Origin: Acidovorax sp. MR-S7
Lineage (GTDB): Bacteria > Pseudomonadota > Gammaproteobacteria > Burkholderiales > Burkholderiaceae_C
Assembly: GCF_000400995.2 (NCBI RefSeq)
Contig: NZ_DF238929.1
Coordinates: 1-64,000, forward strand
Length of the DNA stretch: 64,000 nucleotides
Direction: 5' to 3'
Shown: one piece after another, positions 1-9,839 of the stretch
How positions within the stretch are numbered: position 1 is the first letter of the stretch
Layout: each line of letters opens with the position of its first letter
Notes under the pieces: model-generated
The model's input: the letters and a program-made list of their open reading frames with translations, nothing else
Told to the model about the DNA's origin: nothing
Database searches by the model: none
Program-made: the position numbers and the translations under genes

Positions 1-63
1 GCAAAGCCGCGCCAGCTCTTGCTCGACGCCATCGGAGTGCCGGTCATCAACACAGATTTGTGA
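1..63 (+). CDS. C-terminal end of an unidentified gene (partial)
   Basis: Frame 1 is open from the left edge to a TGA at 61-63 and encodes 20 residues ending VPVINTDL. Most of the gene would lie outside the window, so no family can be assigned. The position, convergent with the response regulator whose stop is at 148, is compatible with a real gene end, but so short an open frame could be chance. Confidence 0.35.
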   Translation, partial: AKPRQLLLDAIGVPVINTDL

Positions 64-147
64 CAGAGCCAAATAAAAACCGAAAACGGCCGTAGCCTTG
101 CAGCGACGGCGCAAATCATAGTGGGGCCGCGCCCGGCGCGAGGCACC

Positions 148-846
148 CTACGGCACGAACACCAGCCCCTTGCCGAACACCGCCCGCACCGGTAGCGCCA
201 TGCCGGTGGCCTCCAGCGTCTTGCGCCGCAAGCGGGTGAGCTGCGATTCGATGCGGTGAAAGCCGTCCTCCACATCCCCCGCGCCCATTGCATCCACCAG
301 CCCCTGCTTGGTCACCAGGCTGCCCTTGGCCGCAATCAGGTGCCCCACCAGTTCCAGTTCACGGGTAGTGAGTGCAACAGTGCGTAAATTCGGAGCAACC
401 AATTGTGCCGCCATGGCATCCAGGCGCCAAGGAACAACATGACCGGCCGGTGCTGGCGCCTGCGTTGCCTCGCCCCGGCGCAATTGCGAGCGGATCCCGG
501 CCACCAGCTCATGCAGGTCGGTGGGCTTGACGAAATACTGCAGCGCGCCGGCATCCAGCCCGGCGATGCGGCTTTCCAGATCGCCCCGGGCGGTGAGCAC
601 CACGGCGGGCACGCCTTGCTGCGCCAGGCGGCGCACCAGGCTCAGGCCGCTTTCACCGGGCAGTCCCAAATCGACGACGACCAGGTCGGCACGCTGCCGC
701 AGCAGGCTTACATAGAAGTCTTCGGCGGATTCGGCACCCCAAGCCTGCATTCCGCTTTTTTCCAGAAAACGGCAGACGTTGGAGCGGATGTCCTCGTCGT
801 CCTCGACCACGGCGACTATGAAATGGGTAGGGGACTGCTGGTGCAT
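148..846 (-). CDS. Two-component response regulator, receiver plus winged-helix output domain
   Basis: A cytoplasmic DNA-binding regulator of about 232 residues. The receiver domain shows the acidic pair in VVEDDED near the N-terminus, the phospho-acceptor Asp in VVVDLGLPG (about residue 59), the switch Thr in VVLTAR and the conserved Lys in FVKPTD. The C-terminal 100 residues fit an OmpR/PhoB winged helix (LTTRELELVGHL ... RIESQLTRLRRK), although the usual GYGY ending is altered to FGKGLVFVP. I chose ATG at 846; an upstream in-frame TTG at 858 has no better ribosome site. It is divergent from the histidine kinase starting at 898, only about 50 bases away, so the two are very likely partners. 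The target genes are unknown. Confidence 0.88.
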   Translation of the reverse strand: MHQQSPTHFIVAVVEDDEDIRSNVCRFLEKSGMQAWGAESAEDFYVSLLRQRADLVVVDLGLPGESGLSLVRRLAQQGVPAVVLTARGDLESRIAGLDAGALQYFVKPTDLHELVAGIRSQLRRGEATQAPAPAGHVVPWRLDAMAAQLVAPNLRTVALTTRELELVGHLIAAKGSLVTKQGLVDAMGAGDVEDGFHRIESQLTRLRRKTLEATGMALPVRAVFGKGLVFVP

Positions 847-897
847 GATGGGTTTCAATGACGTCGGGGATTGTCATAGCCGCCCATCTGTAACGCC

Positions 898-2928
898 ATG
901 TACAAAAACTCACCAGGACTCACTAAACGGCTGGATTCACCTTTGTTGTCAATGCTGGCCCCGCTGCCTTTGTGGGTGGTGATGTCGGTTTGCGTAGTGG
1001 CCCTCTTCCTGCTGGGTCCCACGTTTTTCGTGCAACCCATGCCGAACCTGAAGCTGGGCACGGACTGGCCCATGCAGGTGCTGGAAGACGCCCACGGGCG
1101 TATGACGGTGGACGACGTGGCGGCCCTGCCGGACAGCGCCTTCAAAACGCAGCACGCTCCGCTGAACGAGGGCTACAGCCACAAGGTGTATTGGGTGGAG
1201 GTGGCTGCGCCTCCCATCCTGCCAGCCGCTGCGGATCCGCTCTGGCTGGAGGTGATGCCTGCCTATCTGGACAAGGTGACGCTCTACCAGCGCCTGGGAG
1301 AAACGTGGCGCGCATACGACAGTGGCGACACGGTGCCCCTGTCGCAGCGCGTGCGAGTGCGCCAACTGGTGTTTCCCTTGGTGGCGGATACGTCGTTCAT
1401 CCTGCGGGTACAGACCCTGAGCGCCACCCAGGTGCATGCCGTGGTGCGGCGCAGCACGGGGCTGATGGCATGGTTGGCCGGAACGGAGTGGGCTGCGGGC
1501 GTGCACCTGGGCATCAACCTGCTGCTGTCCCTGCTGATCATTGGCGCGGCACTGGCACTGCGTACGCGCAGCCTCGTGGCCATGGCCGCTTTTTCCACGA
1601 CGGTACTGCTGCACGGCTTCAATGTGCAGGGCTATGCGCACCTGTGGCTGCCCGATCATCTGTCGCACTGGTCCGACCTGCTGGTGAGTGTGGGAGTGTT
1701 CATCCTGCCTGCCACCTTTGCGTGGCAGGTACGTGAGCTGCTGACGCGCGGCACGCGCTGGCGCCGCGTGGATACGGCGCTGCTCGCACTGGCCATAGCC
1801 CCGCTGCTGGCGATCGCCAGCATCCCCCTGAATCGCTATCCGCCTTTCGCGGCTTTCGCCATCACGGTGCCGTGGCTCGCCAGCATGCTGGGCACCTGGG
1901 TGGCGTGGAACAACCTGCGTCAAAGCGGCCCGTCGGCTGTGCACCTGTTGCTGGCAACGCCCTACAGCCTGTACGCCGTGGTGGGCAGCTATGTGACGGC
2001 AACCGCCATGGGCCTGCTGCCCGCCCAGGTCGATACGCGCACTTACTGGCAGCTCATGGCCCTGCTGCTGAACATCCTGATCGCGGTCGCCGTCGGGGCC
2101 GACCTGCTGGAACGCTTCCGCCAGTCGATGGCGCAGCGCGCCCAGTTGGTCAAGTCGCTGGAGCAATCGGAGCAATCGCTGGAGGAACGGGTGCGAGAGC
2201 GCACCGCCGAACTGCTGCGCACCCAGAATGCGCTGCAGGCGGCACTGCACAGCGAGCGCGAGATGCGCCAGGACCAGCGCCAGTTCTTCAACATGGTGAA
2301 TCACGAATTCCGCACGCCCCTGGCGGTGATCGACAGCGCGGCCACGGAACAATGGTCCTTCCCCTCCCCCGACCTCGACCCGCAAGTCGAGCGCGCCGCG
2401 CAGATCCGCCGTGCGTGCCGGCGCCTGACGACCCTGGTGGACAACTGCCTGGTCAGCGAGCGACTGGACGCCGCGGGCTTCGGGCTGCAGCAAGGCATGG
2501 CCTCGGTGCCGGGCCTGGCCGAGGAAGCCGCCCAGCTCGTGCGCTGGTCGCCGCGGCACCACCTGCGGCTGCGCACCCAGGACGCGCCAGCGCAGTGGCC
2601 GTGCGATCCCACGCTGGTGCATATCGCCTTGTCCAACCTGGTGGACAACGCGGTCAAGTACGCACAGGCAGGCCAGATCCTCGTAGCCGCAACGCTCAAC
2701 GCACAAGGCTCGCTGGAGCTGTCGGTTACCGACGAAGGCCCTGGACTGCCCCCCGATGCGGTGCAGCGCATCTTCGACCAGTTCGAACGCGGCCACCGCA
2801 CCGACCAGGCCCGGGGCTTCGGCCTGAGGCTCTGGGTGGCGCGGCGCGTGGCCCGGCTGCATGGGGGTGACGTGCGCGTGCATTCGGCCCCGGGCCGCGG
2901 CACATGTTTCACGCTCACGCTGCCTTAG
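898..2928 (+). CDS. 7TM-DISM sensor histidine kinase
   Basis: An inner-membrane sensor kinase of 676 residues. One N-terminal membrane segment (about 20-45) is followed by a periplasmic 7TMR-DISM-like domain, then a block of about seven hydrophobic helices (residues 200-405), a coiled coil (QSEQSLEERVRERTAELL) and the kinase core. The phospho-acceptor His lies in NHEFRTPLAVID (about residue 469). The ATPase domain shows an N box (NLVDNAVKYA), a G1 box (DEGPGLPPDA) and a G2-like GFGLRLWVARR. The 7TM-DISM module is known to sense small ligands, often carbohydrates, but the ligand cannot be read from sequence. It is divergent from its likely partner regulator at 148-846 and ends 16 bases from the convergent HNH gene. 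Confidence 0.9.
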   Translation: MYKNSPGLTKRLDSPLLSMLAPLPLWVVMSVCVVALFLLGPTFFVQPMPNLKLGTDWPMQVLEDAHGRMTVDDVAALPDSAFKTQHAPLNEGYSHKVYWVEVAAPPILPAAADPLWLEVMPAYLDKVTLYQRLGETWRAYDSGDTVPLSQRVRVRQLVFPLVADTSFILRVQTLSATQVHAVVRRSTGLMAWLAGTEWAAGVHLGINLLLSLLIIGAALALRTRSLVAMAAFSTTVLLHGFNVQGYAHLWLPDHLSHWSDLLVSVGVFILPATFAWQVRELLTRGTRWRRVDTALLALAIAPLLAIASIPLNRYPPFAAFAITVPWLASMLGTWVAWNNLRQSGPSAVHLLLATPYSLYAVVGSYVTATAMGLLPAQVDTRTYWQLMALLLNILIAVAVGADLLERFRQSMAQRAQLVKSLEQSEQSLEERVRERTAELLRTQNALQAALHSEREMRQDQRQFFNMVNHEFRTPLAVIDSAATEQWSFPSPDLDPQVERAAQIRRACRRLTTLVDNCLVSERLDAAGFGLQQGMASVPGLAEEAAQLVRWSPRHHLRLRTQDAPAQWPCDPTLVHIALSNLVDNAVKYAQAGQILVAATLNAQGSLELSVTDEGPGLPPDAVQRIFDQFERGHRTDQARGFGLRLWVARRVARLHGGDVRVHSAPGRGTCFTLTLP

Positions 2929-2944
2929 CAAACTGAAATGGTTT

Positions 2945-3502
2945 TCAGCTCAACAGCCGCGACGACTTGGGCACATGCGCCATCAGGAACTCCATCTGGT
3001 CGGCCAGGATGCGCCGGTTGCGCAGGATGAAGTCCTCCCACAGGCTGGGCACGTAGGGGGTGTACAGCAGCGGCATGTGCGCCTGCTCGGGCGTGCGCGG
3101 GCCCTTGCGGTGGTTGCAGGGGCGGCAGGCCGTGACCACGTTCATCCAGTGGTCCACGCCATTGCGGGCGAAGGGCACGATGTGCTCGCGCGTTAGGTCC
3201 TGCTCCTGGAAGTGGCCGCCGCAGTAGGCGCAGACGTTGCGGTCGCGCGCGAACAGCTTGCTGTTGGTCAGGCTGGGGCGCAGGTCGAAGGGGTTGATGC
3301 CGCACACGCCGCGCGTGCCGATGATGCTGCTCACCGCGACCTGCGACTGCTCGCCGGTGATGGCGTTGTGCCCGCCGCGAAACAGAGCCACCCGTGCGCC
3401 CAGCTCCCAGCGCACCTCGCCCGCGGCGTAGTGCGTGACCGCCTGCTCCAGTGAAATCCACGATTGCGGCAGCCCTTGGGCCGACAGCTTCAAGACCTTC
3501 AC
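2945..3502 (-). CDS. HNH endonuclease family protein
   Basis: A 185-residue protein with a complete HNH zinc site: CAYC near residue 88, the catalytic His in TREHIVPFARNG, Asn in HWMNVVTAC and the second CRPCN pair. This is the betaproteobacterial HNH protein often found near ribF; its biological role is not established, and there is no restriction methylase or toxin partner nearby. The start is set by a perfect AGGAGG six bases upstream of GTG at 3502, rather than the upstream ATG at 3535. A copy of the dispersed palindromic element lies between this gene and the divergent ribF, in the shared promoter region. Confidence 0.88.
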   Translation of the reverse strand: MKVLKLSAQGLPQSWISLEQAVTHYAAGEVRWELGARVALFRGGHNAITGEQSQVAVSSIIGTRGVCGINPFDLRPSLTNSKLFARDRNVCAYCGGHFQEQDLTREHIVPFARNGVDHWMNVVTACRPCNHRKGPRTPEQAHMPLLYTPYVPSLWEDFILRNRRILADQMEFLMAHVPKSSRLLS

Positions 3503-3552
3503 GACACGCCTCCTCTGAGTGGAACGCTGGCGCACAATATACTCTTTTCATG

Positions 3553-3602
3553 TGAAATAAGCCTCCAGCGCTTGTGCATCAAGCGCTGGCAGCTATAAAA
3601 CA
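3553..3602 (+). repeat. Dispersed palindromic element, copy 1
   Basis: The core is a perfect 10-base inverted repeat, CCAGCGCTTG (3565-3574) and CAAGCGCTGG (3580-3589), with a 5-base loop, flanked by the family's GCCT on the left and CAGCTAT on the right. It occupies the intergenic region between the divergent HNH and ribF genes, so it sits in or next to both promoters. Confidence 0.85.
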
Positions 3603-3613
3603 AGAAGCATTCC

Positions 3614-4645
3614 ATGAAGATATTCCGAGGCCTGCACCACCCTGACGTGGCCCCCGCCTGCGCCCTGACCATCGGCAACTTCGATGGCGTGCACCGCGGC
3701 CACCAGGCGATGCTGGCGCTGCTGAACAACGAGGCACGACACCGCGGGGTGCCCAGCTGCGTGCTGACCTTCGAGCCGCACCCGCGCGACTACTTCGCGG
3801 GCGCACACAAGCGCCCCGAACTGGCCCCTGCGCGCATCGGCACGCTGCGCGACAAGCTGGCCGAGCTGGCCGGCTGCGGCGTGCAGCAGGCGGTGGTGCT
3901 GCCGTTCAACGAGAAGCTGGCGCGGCTGTCGCCCGAGTCCTTCATCGACGACGTGCTGCTGCGCGGCCTGGGCGCGCGCTACGTGCTCGTGGGCGACGAC
4001 TTCCGCTTCGGGGCGCAGCGCGCGGGCGACTACCGGCTGCTGGACGAGGCCGGGCGCGCGCGTGGCTTCGACGTGGCGCGCATGAACAGCTACGAGGTGC
4101 ACGGCCTGCGCGTCTCCAGCTCCGCCGTGCGCGAGGCGCTGGGCGCGGGCCGCATGGAGGATGCCGCGGCGCTGCTGGGCCGGCCCTACGCCATCTCTGG
4201 CCACGTGGTGCACGGGCGCAAGCTGGGGCGCACGCTGGGCCGCTCGGCCGCCAGCGGCACGCACCAGGACGGCTTTCGCACGCTCAACCTGCGTTTTGCG
4301 CACTGGAAGCCTGCCGCCAGCGGCATCTTCGCGGTGCTAGTCCACGGGCTGGATGGCGAGCCCCTGCCCGGCGTGGCCAACCTGGGCGTGCGCCCCTCTC
4401 TCGACCCCGACGACGTGAACGGCGGGCGCGTGCTGCTGGAGACGCACTGCCTGGAGTGGCCGGCCCATCTGGGCGCCGAGGGGGCCTACGGTAAAATCGT
4501 GCGCGTGGAACTGCTGCACAAACTGCACGACGAGCTGAAATACGACAGCCTGGACGCCCTCACCGCCGGCATTGCCAAGGACTGCGATGACGCGCGTGCG
4601 TATTTCGCGGCCACCCGTCGCCAGACCACCCGCGACCGAATTTGA
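3614..4645 (+). CDS. ribF: Bifunctional riboflavin kinase / FAD synthetase
   Basis: Phosphorylates riboflavin to FMN and adenylates FMN to FAD in the cytoplasm. The FAD synthetase half is N-terminal: the nucleotidyltransferase motif is IGNFDGVHRGHQ (about residues 20-31), with EPHPRDYF and VGDDFRFG following, and the SSSAVREAL signature near 165. The C-terminal half is the riboflavin kinase (GRPYAISGHVVHGRKLGRTLG, GVANLGVRPS, LLETHCLEW). The 343-residue length is normal. It is the first gene of the classic ribF-ileS-lspA cluster. No FMN riboswitch is visible upstream. Confidence 0.97.
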   Translation: MKIFRGLHHPDVAPACALTIGNFDGVHRGHQAMLALLNNEARHRGVPSCVLTFEPHPRDYFAGAHKRPELAPARIGTLRDKLAELAGCGVQQAVVLPFNEKLARLSPESFIDDVLLRGLGARYVLVGDDFRFGAQRAGDYRLLDEAGRARGFDVARMNSYEVHGLRVSSSAVREALGAGRMEDAAALLGRPYAISGHVVHGRKLGRTLGRSAASGTHQDGFRTLNLRFAHWKPAASGIFAVLVHGLDGEPLPGVANLGVRPSLDPDDVNGGRVLLETHCLEWPAHLGAEGAYGKIVRVELLHKLHDELKYDSLDALTAGIAKDCDDARAYFAATRRQTTRDRI

Positions 4646-4738
4646 CGGGGCTGCCTTCGCCCCCCTCGCCCGCTTTCTGCACCGTTCGCCCCCTTCCAGG
4701 TTGTGCGCCTGGAACGCCCTTGATTTGAAGGTTTCCCC

Positions 4739-7588
4739 ATGTCCGACCCAACGCCCAAGAACACCAGCGCCTACCGCGGCACGCTGAACATGCCCGACAC
4801 ATCCTTCCCCATGCGCGGCGACCTGCCCAAACGCGAGCCGGGCTGGGCCAAGGAGTGGGATGAGAAGGGCATCTACAAGCAGCTGCGCGCCGCGCGCCAG
4901 GGGGCGACCAAGTTCATCCTGCACGACGGCCCGCCGTACGCGAACGGCCAGCTGCATATCGGCCACGCGGTGAACAAGATCCTCAAGGACATGATCGTCA
5001 AGGCGCGCCAGCTCGAAGGCTTCGACGCGCTCTACACCCCCGGCTGGGATTGCCACGGCCTGCCGATCGAGAACGCCATCGAGAAGCTGCACGGCCGCAA
5101 CCTGCCGCGCGACGAGATGCAGGCCAAGGGCCGCGCCTTCGCCACCGAGCAGATCGCGCAGCAGATGGCGGACTTCAAGCGCCTGGGCGTGCTGGGCGAA
5201 TGGGACAACCCCTACAAGACCATGAACTACGCGAGCGAGGCCGGCGAGCTGCGCGCGCTGAAAAAAGTGATGGAACGCGGCTTCGTCTACCGCGGCCTCA
5301 AGCCCGTGTACTGGTGCTTCGACTGCGCCTCGTCGCTGGCCGAGTTCGAGATCGAGTACCAGGACAAGCAGAGCCAGACGCTGGACGTGATGTTCCCCGC
5401 CGCCGATCCGGCCCGGCTCGCCGCCGCCTTCGGCCTGCAGCAACTGGACAAGCCCGCGTTCGTCGTGATCTGGACGACGACCGCGTGGACCATTCCCGCC
5501 AACCAGGCGCTCAACGTCAACCCCGAGCTGGAATACAGCCTGGTGGACACCGAGCGCGGCCTGCTCATCGTGGCCAGCGCCCTCGTGGAGCAATGCCTGG
5601 AGCGCTGGGGCATCGCGGGCCAGGTCGTCGCCACCGCCAAGGGCGAGAAGCTCGACCACATACCGTTCAAGCACCCGCTGGCCGACATGGACAAGGGCTA
5701 CGACCGCATCTCGCCCGTGTACCTGGCCGACTACGCCACGGCCGACGACGGCACGGGTATCGTGCACAGCTCGCCCGCCTATGGCGTGGACGACTTCAAC
5801 TCCTGCGTGGCCAACGGCCTGAAGTACGAGGACATCCTGAACCCCGTGCAGGGCAACGGCACGTATGCGGCCGACTTCCCGCTGTTCGGCGGCCAGCACA
5901 TCTGGAAAGCCGTGCCGGTCATCATCGACGCGCTCAAGGTCGCGGGCCGCCTGATGGGCACCAAGACCATCACCCACAGCTACCCGCACTGCTGGCGCCA
6001 CAAGACGCCCGTGATCTACCGCGCCGCCGCGCAATGGTTCGTGCGCATGGACGAGGGTGAAGGCGTGTTCACCGACCCGGCGCAGAAGCCCGCGCAGACG
6101 CTGCGCCAGATCGCGCTCGAAGCCATCGAACACACCAGCTTCTATCCCGAGAACGGCAAGTCACGCCTGCGCGACATGATCGCCGGGCGGCCCGACTGGT
6201 GCATCTCGCGCCAGCGCTCGTGGGGCGTGCCCATCCCGTTCTTCCTGCACACCGACTCGGGCGAGCTGCACCCGCGCACGATGGAAATCATCGACCAGGC
6301 AGCGGAGATTGTCGAAAAGGGCGGCATCGAAGCCTGGAGCCGCGTGACGGCGGAAGAAATCCTGGGCGCAGAAGACGCGAGGCACTACACCAAGAGCACC
6401 GACATCCTCGAAGTGTGGTTCGACTCCGGCTCCACCTTCTGGCACGTGATGCGCGGCACGCACGCAGGCATGCACCACGACACGGGCCCCGAGGCCGACC
6501 TGTACCTGGAAGGCCACGACCAGCACCGCGGCTGGTTCCACTCCTCGCTGCTGCTGGCCTCGGCCATCTTCGGCCGCGCGCCGTACCGCGGCCTGCTCAC
6601 GCACGGCTTCACAGTGGACGGCCAGGGCAAGAAGATGAGCAAGTCGCTGGGCAACACCGTCTCGCCGCAGGAGGTGAGCGGCAAGCTGGGAGCGGAGATC
6701 ATCCGCCTGTGGTGCGCATCGACCGACTATTCGGGCGACCTCGCCATCGACGACAAGATCCTCGCGCGCGTGGTGGACAGCTACCGCCGCATCCGCAACA
6801 CGCTGCGCTTCCTGCTGGCCAACGTGAGCGACTTCGATCCCGCCAAGGACGCCGTGCCGTTCGAGCAGATGCTGGAGATCGACCGCTACGCGCTCTCGCG
6901 CGCCGCGCAGCTCCAGCAGGACATCCTGGCGCACTACAAGGTGTACGAATTCCACCCCGTGGTCGCCAAGCTGCAGCTCTACTGCTCGGAAGACCTGGGC
7001 GGCTTCTACCTCGACGTGCTCAAGGACCGCCTCTACACCACCGCGCCCAAGAGCCTCGCGCGCCGCAGCGCCCAGACCGCGCTGCACCAGATCACGCATG
7101 CCATGCTGCGCTGGATGGCGCCCTTCCTCTCGTTCACGGCCGAAGAGGCATGGAAGGTGTTCGGCCACTCCAGCTCCATCTACCTGGAAACCTACCAGAC
7201 CATCCCGACGGAGGGCGATGGGCTGGCCGCCAAGTGGGAGCGCCTGCGCGAGATCCGCGACGCGGTGAACAAGGAGATCGAGGCCGTGCGCACCGCGGGC
7301 GCGATCGGCTCGTCGCTGCAGGCCGTGGTGACCCTCGCCGCCGCACCCGAAGACCATGCGCTGCTCGCCAGCCTGGGCGACGACCTGAAGTTCGTGTTCA
7401 TCGTTTCCGCTATCACATTGGTAGCTGGCAGCGCTCTCCAGATCAGCGTCGCACCCAGTTCCGACACCAAATGCGAGCGCTGCTGGCACTACCGCGCCGA
7501 CGTGGGTGCGAACACCGAGCACCCCACGCTGTGCGGCCGCTGCGTGAGCAACCTCTACGGCACCGGCGAAAGCCGGGCGCACGCCTGA
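4739..7588 (+). CDS. ileS: Isoleucyl-tRNA synthetase
   Basis: Charges tRNA-Ile with isoleucine. The 949-residue protein shows the class I HIGH signature as HIGHAVNK near residue 80 (after [10 protein letters not shown]), the editing domain with [11 protein letters not shown], and the KMSKS loop as [10 protein letters not shown] near residue 635. A C-terminal zinc-binding region has CERCWHY and CGRCVSN. The stop TGA overlaps the lspA ATG by one base. A short stretch at 7409-7441, just before the zinc region, uses codons unlike the rest of the gene and partly resembles the dispersed palindromic element. Confidence 0.98.
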   Translation: MSDPTPKNTSAYRGTLNMPDTSFPMRGDLPKREPGWAKEWDEKGIYKQLRAARQGATKFILHDGPPYANGQLHIGHAVNKILKDMIVKARQLEGFDALYTPGWDCHGLPIENAIEKLHGRNLPRDEMQAKGRAFATEQIAQQMADFKRLGVLGEWDNPYKTMNYASEAGELRALKKVMERGFVYRGLKPVYWCFDCASSLAEFEIEYQDKQSQTLDVMFPAADPARLAAAFGLQQLDKPAFVVIWTTTAWTIPANQALNVNPELEYSLVDTERGLLIVASALVEQCLERWGIAGQVVATAKGEKLDHIPFKHPLADMDKGYDRISPVYLADYATADDGTGIVHSSPAYGVDDFNSCVANGLKYEDILNPVQGNGTYAADFPLFGGQHIWKAVPVIIDALKVAGRLMGTKTITHSYPHCWRHKTPVIYRAAAQWFVRMDEGEGVFTDPAQKPAQTLRQIALEAIEHTSFYPENGKSRLRDMIAGRPDWCISRQRSWGVPIPFFLHTDSGELHPRTMEIIDQAAEIVEKGGIEAWSRVTAEEILGAEDARHYTKSTDILEVWFDSGSTFWHVMRGTHAGMHHDTGPEADLYLEGHDQHRGWFHSSLLLASAIFGRAPYRGLLTHGFTVDGQGKKMSKSLGNTVSPQEVSGKLGAEIIRLWCASTDYSGDLAIDDKILARVVDSYRRIRNTLRFLLANVSDFDPAKDAVPFEQMLEIDRYALSRAAQLQQDILAHYKVYEFHPVVAKLQLYCSEDLGGFYLDVLKDRLYTTAPKSLARRSAQTALHQITHAMLRWMAPFLSFTAEEAWKVFGHSSSIYLETYQTIPTEGDGLAAKWERLREIRDAVNKEIEAVRTAGAIGSSLQAVVTLAAAPEDHALLASLGDDLKFVFIVSAITLVAGSALQISVAPSSDTKCERCWHYRADVGANTEHPTLCGRCVSNLYGTGESRAHA

Positions 7589-8079
7589 TGGCGCGCGCGG
7601 GCAAGGCGGGCAGCATCTGGCCCTGGCTCGGCTGGGCGGTGCTGCTGTTCATCGCGGACCAGTTCACCAAGACGCTGATCCTGGGCTACTACCGCCTGGG
7701 CGACGCCACCTACGTCACCAGCTTCTTCAACATCGTGCGCGCCCACAACACGGGCGCGGCGTTCTCGTTCCTGGCCGACGCGGGGGGCTGGCAGCGCTGG
7801 CTGTTCACGGCCATCGGCCTGGCAGCGGCTGCGTTCATCCTCTGGCAGCTGCGCGCGCACCCGGGGCAGAAGCTCTTTTGCTTCTCGCTGTCGAGCATCC
7901 TCGGCGGCGCCATCGGCAACGTGGTGGACCGGCTGCAGCACGGCTACGTGGTGGACTTCCTGGACTTCCACCTGCGCGGCTGGCACTTCCCCGCCTTCAA
8001 CGTGGCCGACAGCGCCATCACCGTGGGCGCGGCCTGCCTCATCATCGACGAACTGCTGCGGGTGCGCAGGGCGGGCTAG
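7588..8079 (+). CDS. lspA: Lipoprotein signal peptidase (signal peptidase II)
   Basis: Cleaves the signal peptide of prolipoproteins at the lipobox Cys, in the inner membrane. The 163-residue protein has four hydrophobic segments and the family motifs: ADQFTKT near the N-terminus, [19 protein letters not shown] with the first catalytic Asp, and [11 protein letters not shown] with the second. Translation is coupled to ileS through a TGATG overlap at 7586-7590. Confidence 0.97.
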   Translation: MARAGKAGSIWPWLGWAVLLFIADQFTKTLILGYYRLGDATYVTSFFNIVRAHNTGAAFSFLADAGGWQRWLFTAIGLAAAAFILWQLRAHPGQKLFCFSLSSILGGAIGNVVDRLQHGYVVDFLDFHLRGWHFPAFNVADSAITVGAACLIIDELLRVRRAG

Positions 8080-8156
8080 CCGCCCGCAGGGGGCGATTCA
8101 GGGGTATGCTGCAATGTTCTGCGCCGCCAGAGCGGCGCCTCCTCTGAACGCCGTCC

Positions 8157-9830
8157 ATGAAGCATCTGCTCAACCTGCTGGCCGCCATCGCCCTCCTGGT
8201 GTGGGGAACCCACTTGGTGCGCACCGGCGTGCTGCGCGTGTTCGGCGCCAACCTGCGCACCATGCTCGCGCGCAGCATGGGCAACCGCTTCACGGCGGCG
8301 CTCTCGGGCATGGGGGTGACGGCACTGGTGCAGTCGAGCACGGCCACCTCGCTCATGACCTCGTCGTTCGTGGGCCAGGGGCTCATCACGCTGCCCGCCG
8401 CGCTGGCGGTAATGCGCGGGGCCGATGTGGGCACGGCGCTGATGGCGGTGCTGTTCTCGTTCGACCTGTCGTGGCTGTCGCCGCTGTTCATCTTCGTGGG
8501 CGTGGTGCTGTTCATCTCGCGCCAGGGCAGCGCCGCCGGGCGCGTGGGAGAGGCCCTCATCGGCCTGGGGCTGATGCTGCTGGCGCTGGAGATGGTGGTG
8601 CAGGCCAGCGGCCCCATGCTCGCCTCGCCCGTCATCAAGGCCATGCTGGGCTCGGTGAGCAGCGACATCGTGATGGAGATCATCCTGGGCGCCGCGCTCG
8701 CCGTGCTGGCCTATTCCAGCCTGGCCATCGTGCTGCTGATCGCCGCCATGGCGGCCTCCAGCGTGGTACCCCTGGACGTGGCCCTGGGCCTGGTGCTCGG
8801 TGCCAACCTGGGCAGCGGCCTGGTGGCGGTGTTCACCACCGCCAAGTCGGCCGTGGAAGTGCGCCAGGTGACGGTGGGCAATCTGGCCTTCAAGGTGATG
8901 GGCATCGCCTGCGTGGCGCCGTTCATCGGGCTGTGGCTGACCTACGTGCAGCCGCGCATCCCCAGCACCGCGCATGGCGTGGTGCTGTTCCACCTGGTCT
9001 ACAACGTGGTCATCAGCGTGGGCTTCATCGGCTTCACGCAGTGGGTGGCGCACGGCGTGGCGCGCCTGCTGCCCCGGCCCGAGGGCGCGCAGGGCCGCCG
9101 GCCGCACCACCTGGACCTGTCGGCCCTGTCCACCCCGTCGCTGGCCATCTCGTGCGCGGCGCGCGAGGCGCTCTACCAGGCCGACGTGGTGGAGACCATG
9201 CTGACCGGCATGCTCGACGTGATCCGCAAGAACGACCAGCAGCTCGCCGAGCGCCTGCGCAAGATGGACGACGAGGTGGACGAGCTGTACTCCTCCATCA
9301 AGTACTACCTCACCAAGATCTCGCGCGAGGCGCTGGGCGAGGAGGAAAGCCGCCGCTGGGCCGACATCATCAGCTTCACCATCAACATGGAGCAGGTGGG
9401 CGACATCATCGAGCGCGTGCTGCAGGACATCGAGGAAAAGAAGATCCGCAAGGGCCGCGAATTCTCCGAAGCCGGCATGGCCGAGATCACCGAGCTGCAC
9501 GAGCGCCTGGTGGGCAACCTGCGGCTGGGCATGAGCGTGTTCCTCAACGGCAGCGTGCGCGACGCGCAGCGCCTGCTGGAGGAGAAGGTGCGCTTCCGCG
9601 AGCTGGAGCGCGCCTACGCCGCCACGCACCTGGCGCGCCTGTCGGACAAGACGGTGCAGAGCATGGAAACCAGCTCGCTGCACATCGACCTGATCAGCGA
9701 CCTCAAGCGCATCAACTCGCACATCAGCTCCATCGCCTACCCCATCCTGGAGACGGCCGGCGTGCTGGCGCCCAGCCGCCTCAAGACGCAGCGCCCGGCA
9801 TCTCCCGAGCCGCTGGGCGACCACCCCTGA
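8157..9830 (+). CDS. Na+/phosphate cotransporter family protein with PhoU-like tail
   Basis: A predicted sodium-dependent inorganic phosphate transporter in the inner membrane (557 residues). The N-terminal 310 residues carry about eight hydrophobic segments and two copies of the NptA/PNaS QSS-type repeat (TALVQSSTATSLM and a second degenerate copy at VLGANLGSGLV). From about residue 340 the protein is soluble and helical, matching the PhoU-like domain that such transporters use for regulation (KMDDEVDELYSSIKYYLTKI ... INMEQVGDIIERV). It stands alone, with only nine bases to the convergent symporter gene. Substrate assignment is from family only. Confidence 0.9.
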   Translation: MKHLLNLLAAIALLVWGTHLVRTGVLRVFGANLRTMLARSMGNRFTAALSGMGVTALVQSSTATSLMTSSFVGQGLITLPAALAVMRGADVGTALMAVLFSFDLSWLSPLFIFVGVVLFISRQGSAAGRVGEALIGLGLMLLALEMVVQASGPMLASPVIKAMLGSVSSDIVMEIILGAALAVLAYSSLAIVLLIAAMAASSVVPLDVALGLVLGANLGSGLVAVFTTAKSAVEVRQVTVGNLAFKVMGIACVAPFIGLWLTYVQPRIPSTAHGVVLFHLVYNVVISVGFIGFTQWVAHGVARLLPRPEGAQGRRPHHLDLSALSTPSLAISCAAREALYQADVVETMLTGMLDVIRKNDQQLAERLRKMDDEVDELYSSIKYYLTKISREALGEEESRRWADIISFTINMEQVGDIIERVLQDIEEKKIRKGREFSEAGMAEITELHERLVGNLRLGMSVFLNGSVRDAQRLLEEKVRFRELERAYAATHLARLSDKTVQSMETSSLHIDLISDLKRINSHISSIAYPILETAGVLAPSRLKTQRPASPEPLGDHP

Positions 9831-9839
9831 AACGGCGCC

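Noticed and set aside
949-2931. Long open frame on the minus strand opposite the 7TM-DISM kinase
   Set aside because: High-GC codon bias produces long antisense frames; the sense strand has clear kinase motifs and the antisense product matches no known family pattern.
3614-3700. FMN riboswitch before ribF
   Set aside because: The upstream gap is short and filled by the palindromic element; no RFN-element motifs are visible.
4337-6133. Long minus-strand frame opposite ribF and ileS
   Set aside because: It is antisense to two well-recognised genes and has low-complexity His/Ala/Val composition typical of shadow frames.
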